64,000 nt of DNA. Source: Pseudomonas putida. GTDB taxonomy: Bacteria; Pseudomonadota; Gammaproteobacteria; Pseudomonadales; Pseudomonadaceae. Each line of letters starts with the position of its first letter. The first letter of the stretch is position 1. The position numbers and the translations under genes are program-made. The DNA lies in NCBI RefSeq assembly GCF_003228315.1, contig NZ_CP029693.1, positions 6,172,501-6,236,500 of the forward strand, written 5' to 3'. Below, piece by piece: positions 33,243 to 42,007 of this stretch. The notes below the pieces were generated by a model, which saw only the letters and a program-made list of their open reading frames with translations, did no database searches and was not told the DNA's origin.

Positions 33243-35581
33243 AGCGAGGTCCCTTTTGCTACGTAATGACAAAGTGCCGAGGGGATATTGCACCGACCGT
33301 TAAACCCCGAGGCTGACGCCGAGTCATGCCACGCCGATGAAGTCGTGGTCGAGGCGTTCGCCGGCGTGATAATCACCTCATGCACGGCGAGAAAGCCGAG
33401 CGGGAACGTCACTGGCACCGCCGCACCAGGTGTTGCGCTGGCGATGAATGAGCCTCGGCATTCCTGCATCTGGCCCGGGCTTTTCTGATAGCCATTCGGC
33501 GTGGTAGTCGCCTCGAAAATCGAGGACGCGGCAAGCGATGCCGATCCGCCGACAACGTACCAGCCCGCCGCCGTGGTCAGCATCAGCTCAGCGGTATCGT
33601 TTGGACCCAGGGTAATCGAAGCGCGAGCCGTACCGTTTTGCACAATCGTGCCGCTCGCTGGCTGAATCACCACGCCGGCCTGATTGCCAAAGAACTTGAT
33701 GCTTGAACCGGCACGAATGCCCGCAGCGGGCGGCAGCGTAAAGGTCAGCCCGGCCGCGACCGGAAACACGATGTTGCCCACATGAGCCACGGTCATCGCA
33801 GTGCTGACCGCCAGCGCGGTATAGGCCGAGTAACTACCGATCGCGCGCTGTACAAACTCGGCGGTCGCAAACAACTTGCTGTTGTCGAACTGAGGCGCGG
33901 TATAGCCAAACACCTGGCCATATTGCAGCTGCGCCGAACCGGACGCCCACCAGGCAGCCGATCCGTTGCTGACCAGCTCCAGCGTGGCCCCCGGCTGCAA
34001 GACGATGCTCGCGAGCTGGTTAATGGTGCCGCCATTGATCGTGTCCGCTCCAGCGCACACAACAGTCACCACACCGCCGCCGATGTTGCGGAAGTTGATC
34101 GCGCTGCCCCACGGCACGGCGTTAGCCGCTGGCAAAGTCACGGTAAAGGTCCCGATCACCGTAACCACCGTACCGATCGCCGCCGACGTCAACGTGGTGG
34201 CCGCCGTCAAACTGGTGAAGCCGCGATAGTTGCCGAGCGCACGCATGACGTATTCAGTTGTCGCGAACGATTTCGTGTTGTCGAACAGCGGCTGTGTGGT
34301 CCAGTCAGCACCCGCCAGGGCCTTGGAATACCGCAGCGCCGAACTGCCATGTAGCCGCCACACTCCGGTCTCTTTGGTGAAAAAAGCCGTTTCGCCATAG
34401 CGAAGCGCAACAAAGCCATACTGCGATCCATCGGGACTGATCTTGTCGTTACCGGCACCAAAAACCGTCTTTTCCACCCCAGAAGGGTTATGCAGGGCAA
34501 TGGTTGTACCCACAGCGACGTCAGCCAGCGGCGGCAACGTCACGGCCTGAGCCGCTCCATAAGCCACCGAAATGAACTGCCCAGCGTCGGACGCCGCCAA
34601 TGTGATAGCGCCGCTGACGTTGATCGAGCGACCGCCCGACATGTTGCCCAGCGCGCGCTGCACAAACGCGGTAGGAGCCAGCAACAGACCGCTATCGAAC
34701 TGAGCCGGGAGCGGCGCCGTTGGCGAGCCCAAAAATGCCGGCGAGTTGATCGGCGCAAAACCTTGGGTCACGTTCTGGAACGTCAGCGCCGTGGTGCCCA
34801 GGACAATCACCCCATCCGTCACCAGTTGCCAACGGGTGTCGGCCAGGGTGGCGCCCTGCTCAACTGACACCAACAGCGCCGAGGTCACTTCGGGGCTGAT
34901 GTCGGCATCCGGCGCCCGTGTCCAGCCGCTCGCCGCCGCCAGGTAAATGCCATTGTCCTTGGCCGCCGTCTGGTTTTTCACCAACACTCGGTCACCGGCC
35001 ACCAGGGCGATCCCGTCGATGGTCAACAGCCCAGCCAGGGCGATGTTGGCTGTGGTGGCCACACGCACCGATTGCTTGCTGTCGAGCTTATACAGCTCTT
35101 CCATGATGCGCTGATCGACATATTCGCGCGTCGCCAGGACCACTGCGGGGTCCATCTTGAGCGTGATATTGCCGGTACTGGCGACGATGAAATTCATCCG
35201 CACTACTTGCGTGCGGCCGGAGCCTTGCGACAGCACGGGCTTATAGCTCGGCGCGCAGTTGGCCACCGCCACCAGATCGCCGTCCGCGTCATACAGACCG
35301 ATTTCGCGAATCCATTTGCCACCCTCGTCGGCCGGGATCACCTGTTCGGCGATTATTACCGCTGGGTTAACTGGGTCGATGCGCACCTGATTCAGCGGCC
35401 GGCGGCGCCATTCGTTGATCAGGCGGGTTTGTGTTGCATTGGGGATTGGGTCGGTGCCGTTGGCATCGCCAACGCCCATTTGGCTGAACTTCCATGGGAT
35501 GCCGAGTGCGTCGGCGTTCGCCTGCTTGGCCATCCCCACATTCGTGAGGATCGCGAAAAACTGCGAGTTCGCATCAATCAT
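33239..35581 (-). CDS. H: Tail fibre protein (gpH-like) with internal repeats
   Basis: A 780-residue fibre. The N-terminal 160 residues ('QFFAILTNVGMAKQANAD', 'KWIREIGLYDADGDLVAVAN') are the conserved P2 gpH baseplate-attachment region. The middle holds three related modules starting near residues 292, 430 and 563, each opening with a QFDN-x-K-FAT-x-EFV-x-RA-like motif. The C-terminus ends in a Gly/Ser-rich tip. It should bind the host surface receptor. It shares its operon with I upstream and its own chaperone downstream. Confidence 0.9.
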   Translation of the reverse strand: MIDANSQFFAILTNVGMAKQANADALGIPWKFSQMGVGDANGTDPIPNATQTRLINEWRRRPLNQVRIDPVNPAVIIAEQVIPADEGGKWIREIGLYDADGDLVAVANCAPSYKPVLSQGSGRTQVVRMNFIVASTGNITLKMDPAVVLATREYVDQRIMEELYKLDSKQSVRVATTANIALAGLLTIDGIALVAGDRVLVKNQTAAKDNGIYLAAASGWTRAPDADISPEVTSALLVSVEQGATLADTRWQLVTDGVIVLGTTALTFQNVTQGFAPINSPAFLGSPTAPLPAQFDSGLLLAPTAFVQRALGNMSGGRSINVSGAITLAASDAGQFISVAYGAAQAVTLPPLADVAVGTTIALHNPSGVEKTVFGAGNDKISPDGSQYGFVALRYGETAFFTKETGVWRLHGSSALRYSKALAGADWTTQPLFDNTKSFATTEYVMRALGNYRGFTSLTAATTLTSAAIGTVVTVIGTFTVTLPAANAVPWGSAINFRNIGGGVVTVVCAGADTINGGTINQLASIVLQPGATLELVSNGSAAWWASGSAQLQYGQVFGYTAPQFDNSKLFATAEFVQRAIGSYSAYTALAVSTAMTVAHVGNIVFPVAAGLTFTLPPAAGIRAGSSIKFFGNQAGVVIQPASGTIVQNGTARASITLGPNDTAELMLTTAAGWYVVGGSASLAASSIFEATTTPNGYQKSPGQMQECRGSFIASATPGAAVPVTFPLGFLAVHEVIITPANASTTTSSAWHDSASASGFNGRCNIPSALCHYVAKGTSL

Positions 35582-36194
35582 AATAAACGTCCAGGGTGTC
35601 TATAGAGTGTTCGCGACCCACCACGCCGAGGGTCCCGGTGATTTCGATGTCGCGCATCAAAGGTGGGTAAACATCGATAACGTCGCCTTCGTAGACGGCA
35701 ACACTGATGTTCAAAGTGCCTGGGCTTTCGAGGCTGATTGCCAGCCCTGTCAGGTGCCGGGTGACTGGCTTGGCGTCGTCGATCAGGCGTTCAAGCTCCT
35801 GATACATTTCTTCAGTAATGCCGGTATCCAGCACACCGAGTTTCAGAGCGAAAGAGCCTGGGATCCCCTGCGGTGTCATGTTGAACCACTCGATGACCTC
35901 GATCAGGTACCCAAGAGGTTCCACAACCCGACGCAAGGAGCCGATGGTGCCTTTACGAGAGTGCACGTAGTACGCCGAACGAATGGCGGCGCGCTTGGTT
36001 GCCTCGACCCAGTTGCTGTCCCAGCGATCAACCGAAAAAGCCCAGGCCAAATAGGGCAACAGTTCAACTGGGCACTCGCTGGGGTTCCACAGCTGTCGCA
36101 GTGGAATGGGGGTGCGCTCAATTTGTGCCAGTGCTTCGGCGGCCAGCTGTTCCAACTTGCTGGCGTTACGCGGCAAAAGCGACGTGGTACCCAT
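35574..36194 (-). CDS. I: Baseplate protein gpI
   Basis: A 206-residue homologue of P2 gpI ('WNPSECPVELLPYLAWAFSV', 'RKGTIGSLRRVVEPLGY'), a baseplate wedge component that links to the fibre. P2 gpI is 176 residues. Order J-I-H is as in P2, with overlaps of one and eight bases to neighbours. Confidence 0.93.
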   Translation of the reverse strand: MGTTSLLPRNASKLEQLAAEALAQIERTPIPLRQLWNPSECPVELLPYLAWAFSVDRWDSNWVEATKRAAIRSAYYVHSRKGTIGSLRRVVEPLGYLIEVIEWFNMTPQGIPGSFALKLGVLDTGITEEMYQELERLIDDAKPVTRHLTGLAISLESPGTLNISVAVYEGDVIDVYPPLMRDIEITGTLGVVGREHSIDTLDVYYD

Positions 36195-37105
36195 TACTCC
36201 ACACCCTGGGCCAGCGTGATGGCGGTGCAGTAGGGCGCTTGGTAAGGCGTGGCCGCGATGTCGGTCCAGTTATCCAATTCGACCTTGCGCACACCTTCAA
36301 CGTGCAGTGCGGCATGGATGGCTGACTCCGAGACTTCCATGGCCAGTCGGCGGCGCTGATGTACGTAAGCCAGCAGGCGTTGTTTAGCAGCCAAAAGGAT
36401 TGGCTCCGATTCAGGGCCACTGGTTTTCAGGTAAAGACGGGCGCTGACCTGGTAAGGCAGGACAGCCGCACCCTGCACCGTCAGGCGATCCGCCACCGGG
36501 CGGCGGTCATCGTCGCTCAGGTAGGCGTTGACGATGTTGAGCAGATCGGCATCAGTGCGACCGTCTCCAAGCAAGGACTGCACTGTAACGACTACTACGG
36601 CAGGGCTTGGGCTTTCGGCTGTGGCGTCGGCCACGCGTCCATCAGATGCGCGAGCGTGAAAGATGTAGCTGTTGCGTGGGCCGGCGGTGCTGAGGCCTTC
36701 CCAGGCCATTTGAGCTCGCTCGCGCAAACTGTCGTAACTCTCAAGGATTTCGGGAATAGGCGGCACAGCATTGGCGTTACCCACCTGTACTACCAGGCGT
36801 TTGACGTTGTAATTAGCTGCCAAGTGCTCCAGGTCGGCGCCTTGGGCAAGGGCAAGCATGTTGGCCACGGCGCCTTCGTTGACGCGCTGGCGCCAGATCG
36901 TTTCGCGGTAGGCATTTTCCTCGAGCAGTTTGGTCAGAGGCTCGGACTCCAGCTCGAGGCGAGCGGCAATTTCCGCCTGCTCTTCTGCGGGCCATAGGCT
37001 GATCGCATATGCCTTGCGCTCGGCCAGGATCAATTCGAAGTCGATCTGCTCGACGATCTGCGGCGCTGGGAGTTGGCTGAGGTCGATCGGGACAAAGGTG
37101 TTCAT
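36194..37105 (-). CDS. J: Baseplate assembly protein gpJ
   Basis: A 303-residue homologue of P2 gpJ (302 residues) with the start 'FVPIDLSQLPAPQIVEQIDF' and the later 'LVVQVGNANAVPPIPEI'. It forms baseplate wedges (T4 gp6-like). It overlaps W by four bases. Confidence 0.94.
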   Translation of the reverse strand: MNTFVPIDLSQLPAPQIVEQIDFELILAERKAYAISLWPAEEQAEIAARLELESEPLTKLLEENAYRETIWRQRVNEGAVANMLALAQGADLEHLAANYNVKRLVVQVGNANAVPPIPEILESYDSLRERAQMAWEGLSTAGPRNSYIFHARASDGRVADATAESPSPAVVVVTVQSLLGDGRTDADLLNIVNAYLSDDDRRPVADRLTVQGAAVLPYQVSARLYLKTSGPESEPILLAAKQRLLAYVHQRRRLAMEVSESAIHAALHVEGVRKVELDNWTDIAATPYQAPYCTAITLAQGVE

Positions 37106-37446
37106 ACGCTCGCCCCCAGTTGCAGCGGAATGCTCAGGCTGTGTTGTTGATTACTGTCGACTTCGGCGCCTTCAAGTTCCAGCACGACCGCACCCTGCAG
37201 ACTGACGCCGCTGAACTGCACGCGGCTGAGGATGATTCGAGGTTCCCAGCGCAACAACGCCATGGCCGTGGCGGCATACACCCGCAGACGCGTAGCGTCG
37301 TTGAAAGGTTGATCCACCAGCTCGGGTAGCAAGCTGCCGTAGTCACGACGCATGACACGGGTGCCAATACGGGTGCTGAGGATGTCGGTGATCGACTGAC
37401 GGATGTGCTCCAAGTCGCCGATGGCGCCGCCGGTTTCTCGGTTCAT
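37102..37446 (-). CDS. W: Baseplate wedge protein gpW (gp25-like)
   Basis: A 114-residue member of the GPW/gp25 family: 'DLEHIRQSITDILSTRIGTR' and 'RRDYGSLLPELVDQP' are the standard signatures, including the conserved EPR ('RWEPRI'). Length matches P2 gpW (115). It lies between V and J. Confidence 0.95.
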   Translation of the reverse strand: MNRETGGAIGDLEHIRQSITDILSTRIGTRVMRRDYGSLLPELVDQPFNDATRLRVYAATAMALLRWEPRIILSRVQFSGVSLQGAVVLELEGAEVDSNQQHSLSIPLQLGASV

Positions 37447-38015
37447 AGCGGTTTACCTGACTGATCAGATCCGGACTTCACGCCGCCATGCGGGTGGTTG
37501 ACCAAGCTGATATTGGCGGCGATGACATCCTCCGAAACGGTGACCTTTCCGGTGACATTCTGGTTACCGGTCTGGGTGTAATCGCCTTCGTGGGTGATCG
37601 GGCCGACGATGTGAATACCGCCTTTGCTGATCAGCTCGCTGGTGCCTTCCTCGGGCAGCACTGCGCGCAGGTGATGAGCGACGCTGTCGTACTCGATGAC
37701 AGCGCCGTCGCGGTAGGTGCGGCGCTGCAGGCCAGCGCGGTCGCCGTTGGCCGGGTGCTCGTCGCTGAAAATGCCAGTGAGGGCCACGCCGTTGGCGAGC
37801 AGGCCGGACGGGCTGAACAGAATGACCTGCTCATTTACCGTGGGCGGATCCCACTCCTGGTCCAAGCCTGCACGCAAGGCAATCCACGGCAACCACGCAG
37901 TGAGCAGGTCGCCGGTTTTCACACGCACACGCGGTGGCTTCATCTGGACTTCGGCGATGGTGCCAAAGCGGATGAGGTTTTCCAGCAGGCGGGAGAGGGC
38001 GGCAATATTGTTCAT
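37443..38015 (-). CDS. V: Baseplate spike protein gpV
   Basis: A 190-residue homologue of P2 gpV, the trimeric membrane-piercing spike. The N-terminal OB-fold part ('MKPPRVRVKTGDLLTAWLPW') is followed by a beta-helix and a tip with an H-x-H motif ('NHPHGGVKSGS') that in this family binds an iron ion. ATG 38015 is chosen because the family begins there; upstream in-frame starts have no support. Confidence 0.93.
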   Translation of the reverse strand: MNNIAALSRLLENLIRFGTIAEVQMKPPRVRVKTGDLLTAWLPWIALRAGLDQEWDPPTVNEQVILFSPSGLLANGVALTGIFSDEHPANGDRAGLQRRTYRDGAVIEYDSVAHHLRAVLPEEGTSELISKGGIHIVGPITHEGDYTQTGNQNVTGKVTVSEDVIAANISLVNHPHGGVKSGSDQSGKPL

Positions 38016-38245
38016 GCCGCCGATGGTGGCGTCACGCGTGCGCGTATGCAGCCAGTTCAACTTGTAGATGGCAACTGTACAGGCGAATGAGTCGTTGAGA
38101 TTCAGGCCCAGGCGCCAGAAATTTCGAAAACTAGACTTAGTTAACGTTGAGTACGCACTTCGATGTTCATCAAAACAAGCGAGGGTGGCATAGTGATGGC
38201 GCTTTACGGGTTGGACGTTTTAAGGCTCTCTAAAAAGGATTGTTT
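38016..38245. promoter_or_regulatory. Moron promoter region between V and the plus-strand gene
   Basis: About 230 bases separate the divergent V and membrane-protein genes. The DNA from about 38100 is AT-richer than the flanking late genes, as expected for an inserted unit with its own promoter. A ribosome site (AAAAAGGA) precedes the ATG at 38246. No single promoter pair was secure. Confidence 0.4.
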
Positions 38246-39049
38246 ATGGCGCAAGATACATTTCACTACCCCGACACAGACCGAAATTTGCTCTATTCAG
38301 CAGTGCTGAAATCTGTGGCGGAGCTCGGCTTTAAATTAAAGTTTTCTGATCGTGCCGGCGGCGTTATCTCGTGCGATTCAAAATGGAGCATGAAGAGCTT
38401 CGGTCAGCAAATTAACCTGACTATCGCGACTGGTAGTCCTGGAGCCGTCTTAACTATCAGTACTTTTTCTGGTCAGGCATTTGACTGGGGGGAAGGCAAA
38501 AGCATAATCCAGTCCCTAAAAAATGCTGTCGACAAACAATTCGAAGCGACTGTGGATACCCCTGTAACAGCTCCGCCACCTGCTACCCAGGCACTCACTA
38601 AAGATCTTGCTGATGAGCACCGTGCACAAGCTCAATCACTGCGTGAGACAGGCATCATTCGACAAAAGGACCACCGCACCGATATTTTTCGAATCTCTTT
38701 GTTCGGAGTCGTAGCTGGCTTCGTGCTTATGTATTTTCAACCACAGAACGTCAAAGCACTTTGGCTTTTAGGGCTTGGTTTTGGTGGATTAGCGGTTTGG
38801 TATGTGTGGGGCATGTTCATGCCAAAGCAGTGTGTTCGGTGCAGCAAGCACACGGTGAACTGCTTGAGTTCAGTGGATACGCTGGTGGGTGTGCGAACGG
38901 AACAGCGCAGTGTTACTAACCTCAATACTCGTCAGACCGAGTGGGCTCGGGTCACCGTCAGTGATATGGAGAATCGCTCGAAGTACCGTTGCACGTCGTG
39001 CAAGCATGAATGGACCGAGACCAATTACTATAAAAAAGATGGTGGCTGA
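38246..39049 (+). CDS. Moron: two-span membrane protein with zinc-ribbon C-terminus
   Basis: A 267-residue protein on the opposite strand to the tail operon, between V and S. N-terminal cytoplasmic-type domain (about residues 1-100), a short linker, then two hydrophobic helices ('ISLFGVVAGFVLMYF' and 'ALWLLGLGFGGLAVWY', about residues 150-192). A C-terminal ribbon follows with two CxxC pairs, 'CVRCSKHTVNC' and 'YRCTSCKHEW'. Opposite orientation, own ribosome site and AT-richer DNA mark it as a moron expressed in the lysogen. P2-like phages often put superinfection-exclusion or defence genes in such positions, but no family was recognised here. Confidence 0.8.
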   Translation: MAQDTFHYPDTDRNLLYSAVLKSVAELGFKLKFSDRAGGVISCDSKWSMKSFGQQINLTIATGSPGAVLTISTFSGQAFDWGEGKSIIQSLKNAVDKQFEATVDTPVTAPPPATQALTKDLADEHRAQAQSLRETGIIRQKDHRTDIFRISLFGVVAGFVLMYFQPQNVKALWLLGLGFGGLAVWYVWGMFMPKQCVRCSKHTVNCLSSVDTLVGVRTEQRSVTNLNTRQTEWARVTVSDMENRSKYRCTSCKHEWTETNYYKKDGG

Positions 39050-39057
39050 GAACTGCC

Positions 39058-39513
39058 TCACTGCGTTAGCTGATTGAGCAACATGTCGCGGATCAGATCG
39101 AGATCCGCATCCGTGAATCCAAGTACTTCCCGCTGCTCATATTTCACTTCCGGGGCACCACGTTCAGCACGATCTTTCAGTCCGTACTGGTGCACCCGGG
39201 CGATACGTGAAATTCGTCCGGTGAAACCGACACTGACCAGGTTGCTGTCGCCTTTGGCCTTGAGATAGCTGGCATTGCGCAATTTGCGAAACATCTTCAG
39301 CTTGCGCTGAATGCGGCCCTGTTTGCCACGTAAGTCGCGTGACTTGCGGGCCGCGTACGGGCTGTCGTCCGGATTGCGCTGGGCCGTGATTCGTTGCTGC
39401 TGAGTTCGGCGCAACTGCTGGGCGATTTTTCGGGCCAATGCAGTGCGCGCAGACGGCTCCAGCCGCTGCAGCAGCACACCTGCCCAGTCTTCGAGGGCTT
39501 GCAGGTCACTCAT
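39058..39513 (-). CDS. S: Tail completion protein gpS
   Basis: A 151-residue homologue of P2 gpS ('LEDWAGVLLQRLEPSARTAL', then a strongly basic middle and 'ISRIARVHQYGLKD'). With gpR it completes the head-proximal end of the tail. It overlaps R by eight bases. P2 gpS is 150 residues. Confidence 0.93.
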   Translation of the reverse strand: MSDLQALEDWAGVLLQRLEPSARTALARKIAQQLRRTQQQRITAQRNPDDSPYAARKSRDLRGKQGRIQRKLKMFRKLRNASYLKAKGDSNLVSVGFTGRISRIARVHQYGLKDRAERGAPEVKYEQREVLGFTDADLDLIRDMLLNQLTQ

Positions 39514-40042
39514 TGCCAGGGCGCTGTGGGTGAGGGGTTGTCAACGCCATGCCCTCGGCTGGCTGTGGCGACTGCCACTCCGCTATCAACATCCCCTCAG
39601 CAAACACCTGAATTGGGCCATCGATCGTTTCGTAGGGCGTGTACTGCGGCTCGCCGGCGTGCTTCACGGTGAAGGTGCCGTCGCCCTGTTTTTTCACGAT
39701 GACCCGCTCCGTCAATGGCAGGCTCAGGCTCATGTCGACTTTGCTGTTGTCGATGACGTCGGCCTCGAACTTGATGCCATCGGCGGACTTGTCCAGGTTA
39801 GTCAGTAGCTCCGATTGGTTCGTCCGCAGCCAGCCGAGCAGTGGCAGCATTACGCTGTCGGGATGGCCGGCGAAGTCGGTGAGGATGATCTGTAGATCGT
39901 AGGCGTATTCGAACGACAGACCGCCAGCCGCGGTGCAGCGAATCTTGCCGTTGTCGATGAAGACCACCAGCCGGTCGGGGTTGTATTTGAGGTCCGGGAC
40001 GGACGCCAACAAGTGGGCGCGCAGGCTATCGGGTTTGTTCAT
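39506..40042 (-). CDS. R: Tail completion protein gpR
   Basis: A 178-residue homologue of P2 gpR starting at ATG 40042 ('NKPDSLRAHLLASVPDL'). The middle 'YAYDLQIILTDFAGHPD' is a family hallmark. Works with gpS at the tail terminus. Upstream in-frame sequence belongs to the overlapping Rz1 frame and is not part of the protein. Confidence 0.92.
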   Translation of the reverse strand: MNKPDSLRAHLLASVPDLKYNPDRLVVFIDNGKIRCTAAGGLSFEYAYDLQIILTDFAGHPDSVMLPLLGWLRTNQSELLTNLDKSADGIKFEADVIDNSKVDMSLSLPLTERVIVKKQGDGTFTVKHAGEPQYTPYETIDGPIQVFAEGMLIAEWQSPQPAEGMALTTPHPQRPGNE

Positions 40043-40292
40043 GTTGCACCTGGTGCTGGTAAACCATGTCGACCTGGGCGGCGCATTCAGCCCATGCGGC
40101 CTCGACGCGCTCCTGGTCGGTGAGCAACGCGCCGTTATTGGATGGAGCTGTTTCCGGCAGGCTGCACGGCACCACGGCCGGACAGCCACTGACGATAAGC
40201 GTCGGCGCCGGTGATGGTGGGGCGCTCGCGCATCCGGCGAGCAGCATCAGGCAGAGGCTGGTCAGCCCAGCGCCGTAGGTCTTCGTTTTCAC
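40026..40292 (-). CDS. Rz1-like spanin lipoprotein (nested in Rz)
   Basis: An 88-residue lipoprotein precursor: 'TSLCLMLLAGCASAPPSPAP' holds the lipobox (Cys near residue 21) and the Pro-rich stretch typical of Rz1. It starts inside the Rz gene in another frame, as in many phages. It should sit in the outer membrane and pair with Rz to fuse the two membranes at lysis. The length is greater than lambda Rz1. Confidence 0.85.
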   Translation of the reverse strand: MKTKTYGAGLTSLCLMLLAGCASAPPSPAPTLIVSGCPAVVPCSLPETAPSNNGALLTDQERVEAAWAECAAQVDMVYQHQVQHEQTR

Positions 40293-40578
40293 GTTTCAAT
40301 CCCTCGATCGTTCTTTCGCGGTTGGCCAAGCCTTGTCGCAACTCATCCTGCTGGGTGCGCAAGGTGGCTTGGGCGTCGCGCTCCTGCTGCAGGGTGCCGC
40401 GAAGGCTGTTCGCGGTGGCCAGATTGCGGCCGGCTTCCTCACGGGCAGTCTTGAGGCTTTGCTCGGCCAGATCGGTAACCTTTTCTGCCACGCTGATGCG
40501 CAGCTCCTGAGTCCAGATCAGTAGCGTCAGGGCCGCGAGCAAGGCGAGGCCATACAGCGCCTGACGCAACGTGCTCAT
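40135..40578 (-). CDS. Rz-like inner-membrane spanin (LysB-like)
   Basis: A 147-residue protein with an N-terminal signal anchor ('YGLALLAALTLLIW') and a long periplasmic coiled coil (about residues 25-110), then a tail like those of P2 LysB/Rz ('RWADQPLPDAARRM'). It overlaps the Rz1-like gene over most of the latter's length. It provides the inner-membrane half of the spanin complex. Confidence 0.88.
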   Translation of the reverse strand: MSTLRQALYGLALLAALTLLIWTQELRISVAEKVTDLAEQSLKTAREEAGRNLATANSLRGTLQQERDAQATLRTQQDELRQGLANRERTIEGLKRENEDLRRWADQPLPDAARRMRERPTITGADAYRQWLSGRGAVQPAGNSSIQ

Positions 40579-40781
40579 GCGCGGTACCAGCCGAGCTTGT
40601 TCATGTCGCCGGTATCCAGCTTGGTGATCGGGCCGCGCACAATCACGGCTTTGATGCCCGGGGTCATAAGGTGCAGGGCCTCACCCAACAAGGCCATGTC
40701 CTCATGTTCGGTGGACTCAGGCACCACCAGCAGGTCGCCATCCTTTACGTTCAGTCGTTGCACAGCGTCGAAATCAATCAT
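40575..40781 (-). CDS. Small prophage protein (68 residues) between lysozyme and spanin genes
   Basis: Starts at ATG 40781 ('MIDFDAVQRLNVKDGDLLV'). Overlaps both neighbours by four bases, which supports real coupled translation. The protein is acidic, mixed alpha/beta ('GIKAVIVRGPITKLDTGD'), with no recognised domain or signal peptide. Its place in the lysis cassette suggests, without proof, a lysis-timing role. Confidence 0.7.
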   Translation of the reverse strand: MIDFDAVQRLNVKDGDLLVVPESTEHEDMALLGEALHLMTPGIKAVIVRGPITKLDTGDMNKLGWYRA

Positions 40782-41617
40782 GCGGCCTCCGGCACAGGGC
40801 AGCCGGCGGCGTGCCGTTGGTAGGCGCGCTCCAGCTTGGTGTCGTACAGATTGCGTTGGTAATCGGGGCCGTTGTAACCCTTGGCAAACACGGCCCATTT
40901 CTTTGCCTTGAGCGCCTTCAGCAAGGCCGGTTCGGCTTCGAGAAAGCGCACGAACGCTTCGAACTGCTCGTTTTCGTCCTTGGCCATCCGCGCAGCAAAG
41001 TCCTGCACACTGGCGTAGCCCAGGCGTACCGCATGAAAGCCCATGATCTGGAAGGCGCCCCAACTGGCCGACTCCAAGGCGCAGGTGTCATCAATGAGCC
41101 GAGCGTGTGCCAGGCGTTGGTGTTCGGCGGTACCGCCGGCATAACCACCGGCACGCGGGTTGACCAGGTTGGGCTGGGTGGTCGCCAACTCGTCGGCGTG
41201 AGCCTGCAGGGCTGTGGCGTCATCTTCCGGCGCCCGAGGCCGGCCGAGCTGGCGGTACATGATGTGCCGCTCGTAGAGAATCTTCGGCTTGCCGTTGTCC
41301 AGGAAGCCCGCGCCCAAGCTTTCCACTTCGTTGACGGCGAGAACGGCCGCCAGTTCGACGCCGAGGCGCACAGCCGCTTGGCTCAGCGTGGCATTGCGCA
41401 GCAGGCCGGAACAGTCACTGCCGGTCAGGGCCGCGAGAGTTTTGGCGCCGGCGATACCGTCAGCGACCAGTTCCCTTTGGGTCTGGTAGGCGCGCACTGC
41501 AGTCTCGGTGGCATCGCCGAACAAGCCATCTGCGTACAGCGAGGCGCCCGCCGAGTTGAGGCGCTGCTGCAGTACTCGAACATCCTGACCGCGATCACCA
41601 TGGCGAAGGGGTGTCAT
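40778..41617 (-). CDS. Endolysin: peptidoglycan-binding N-acetylmuramidase
   Basis: A 279-residue cell-wall hydrolase. Residues about 5-63 form a peptidoglycan-binding domain ('GDRGQDVRVLQQRLN', 'DGLFGDATETAVRAYQ'). The rest is an N-acetylmuramidase domain (DUF3380-type) with a probable catalytic Glu in 'AVNEVESLGAGF' (near residue 98) and 'YERHIMYRQL', 'SWGAFQIMGFHA'. It has no signal peptide, so it depends on the holin encoded directly upstream (four-base overlap). It cuts the peptidoglycan at lysis. Confidence 0.93.
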   Translation of the reverse strand: MTPLRHGDRGQDVRVLQQRLNSAGASLYADGLFGDATETAVRAYQTQRELVADGIAGAKTLAALTGSDCSGLLRNATLSQAAVRLGVELAAVLAVNEVESLGAGFLDNGKPKILYERHIMYRQLGRPRAPEDDATALQAHADELATTQPNLVNPRAGGYAGGTAEHQRLAHARLIDDTCALESASWGAFQIMGFHAVRLGYASVQDFAARMAKDENEQFEAFVRFLEAEPALLKALKAKKWAVFAKGYNGPDYQRNLYDTKLERAYQRHAAGCPVPEAA

Positions 41618-41937
41618 ACCTGGTCCACCTTGCGCTTGAAGAATTGATTGGCGAGTGCCCGGGTACCCTCAACGCCGAGCAGTCCAATGACGCCGCCGAA
41701 GAACGGGCCGGTCGATGCGGGAATCCCCAGCAGCGACAGCCCGTGACTGCCGGCCAGAGCGAGGGCGCCACACAACGGGGCTTCCAGCGCTACCCGGCGC
41801 CAGGTGCCGCCGCCGTACATAATCCGCAACCCTGCGATGACGGCAGCCAGGACGCCGGCGTAAATGGCGGGCCAGTTTTGTTCGAGCCAGGTGGCGAACC
41901 AAGCCCAGGTATCCGGTTTGTCAGGCATGCGCTTCAT
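41614..41937 (-). CDS. Phage holin
   Basis: A 107-residue protein with three hydrophobic helices ('AGVLAAVIAGLRIMYGG', 'APLCGALALAGSHGLSLLG' and 'TGPFFGGVIGLLGVEGT') and a charged C-terminus, the layout of lambda-type (class I) holins in P2-like Pseudomonas phages. It forms inner-membrane holes that release the endolysin. An internal ATG codes for Met4 and could give an alternative start, as in dual-start holin systems. Confidence 0.88.
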   Translation of the reverse strand: MKRMPDKPDTWAWFATWLEQNWPAIYAGVLAAVIAGLRIMYGGGTWRRVALEAPLCGALALAGSHGLSLLGIPASTGPFFGGVIGLLGVEGTRALANQFFKRKVDQV

Positions 41938-42007
41938 TCCGTTGTCCGAGGTTGAGGGTGGGGAGCTGGTAGGCGTCCAGGGCGAGAAAGCGTTGGTTCA
42001 GTCCCAT
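41921..42007 (-). CDS. Possible 28-residue ORF linking X and holin
   Basis: ATG 42007 lies inside the end of gene X, and the ORF ends inside the start of the holin gene, so it would couple the two. The product is short ('MGLNQRFLALDAYQLPTLN...') with no domain. Such tiny ORFs occur at this place in other Pseudomonas P2-like phages, but whether it is translated is unclear. Confidence 0.35.
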   Translation of the reverse strand: MGLNQRFLALDAYQLPTLNLGQRNEAHA

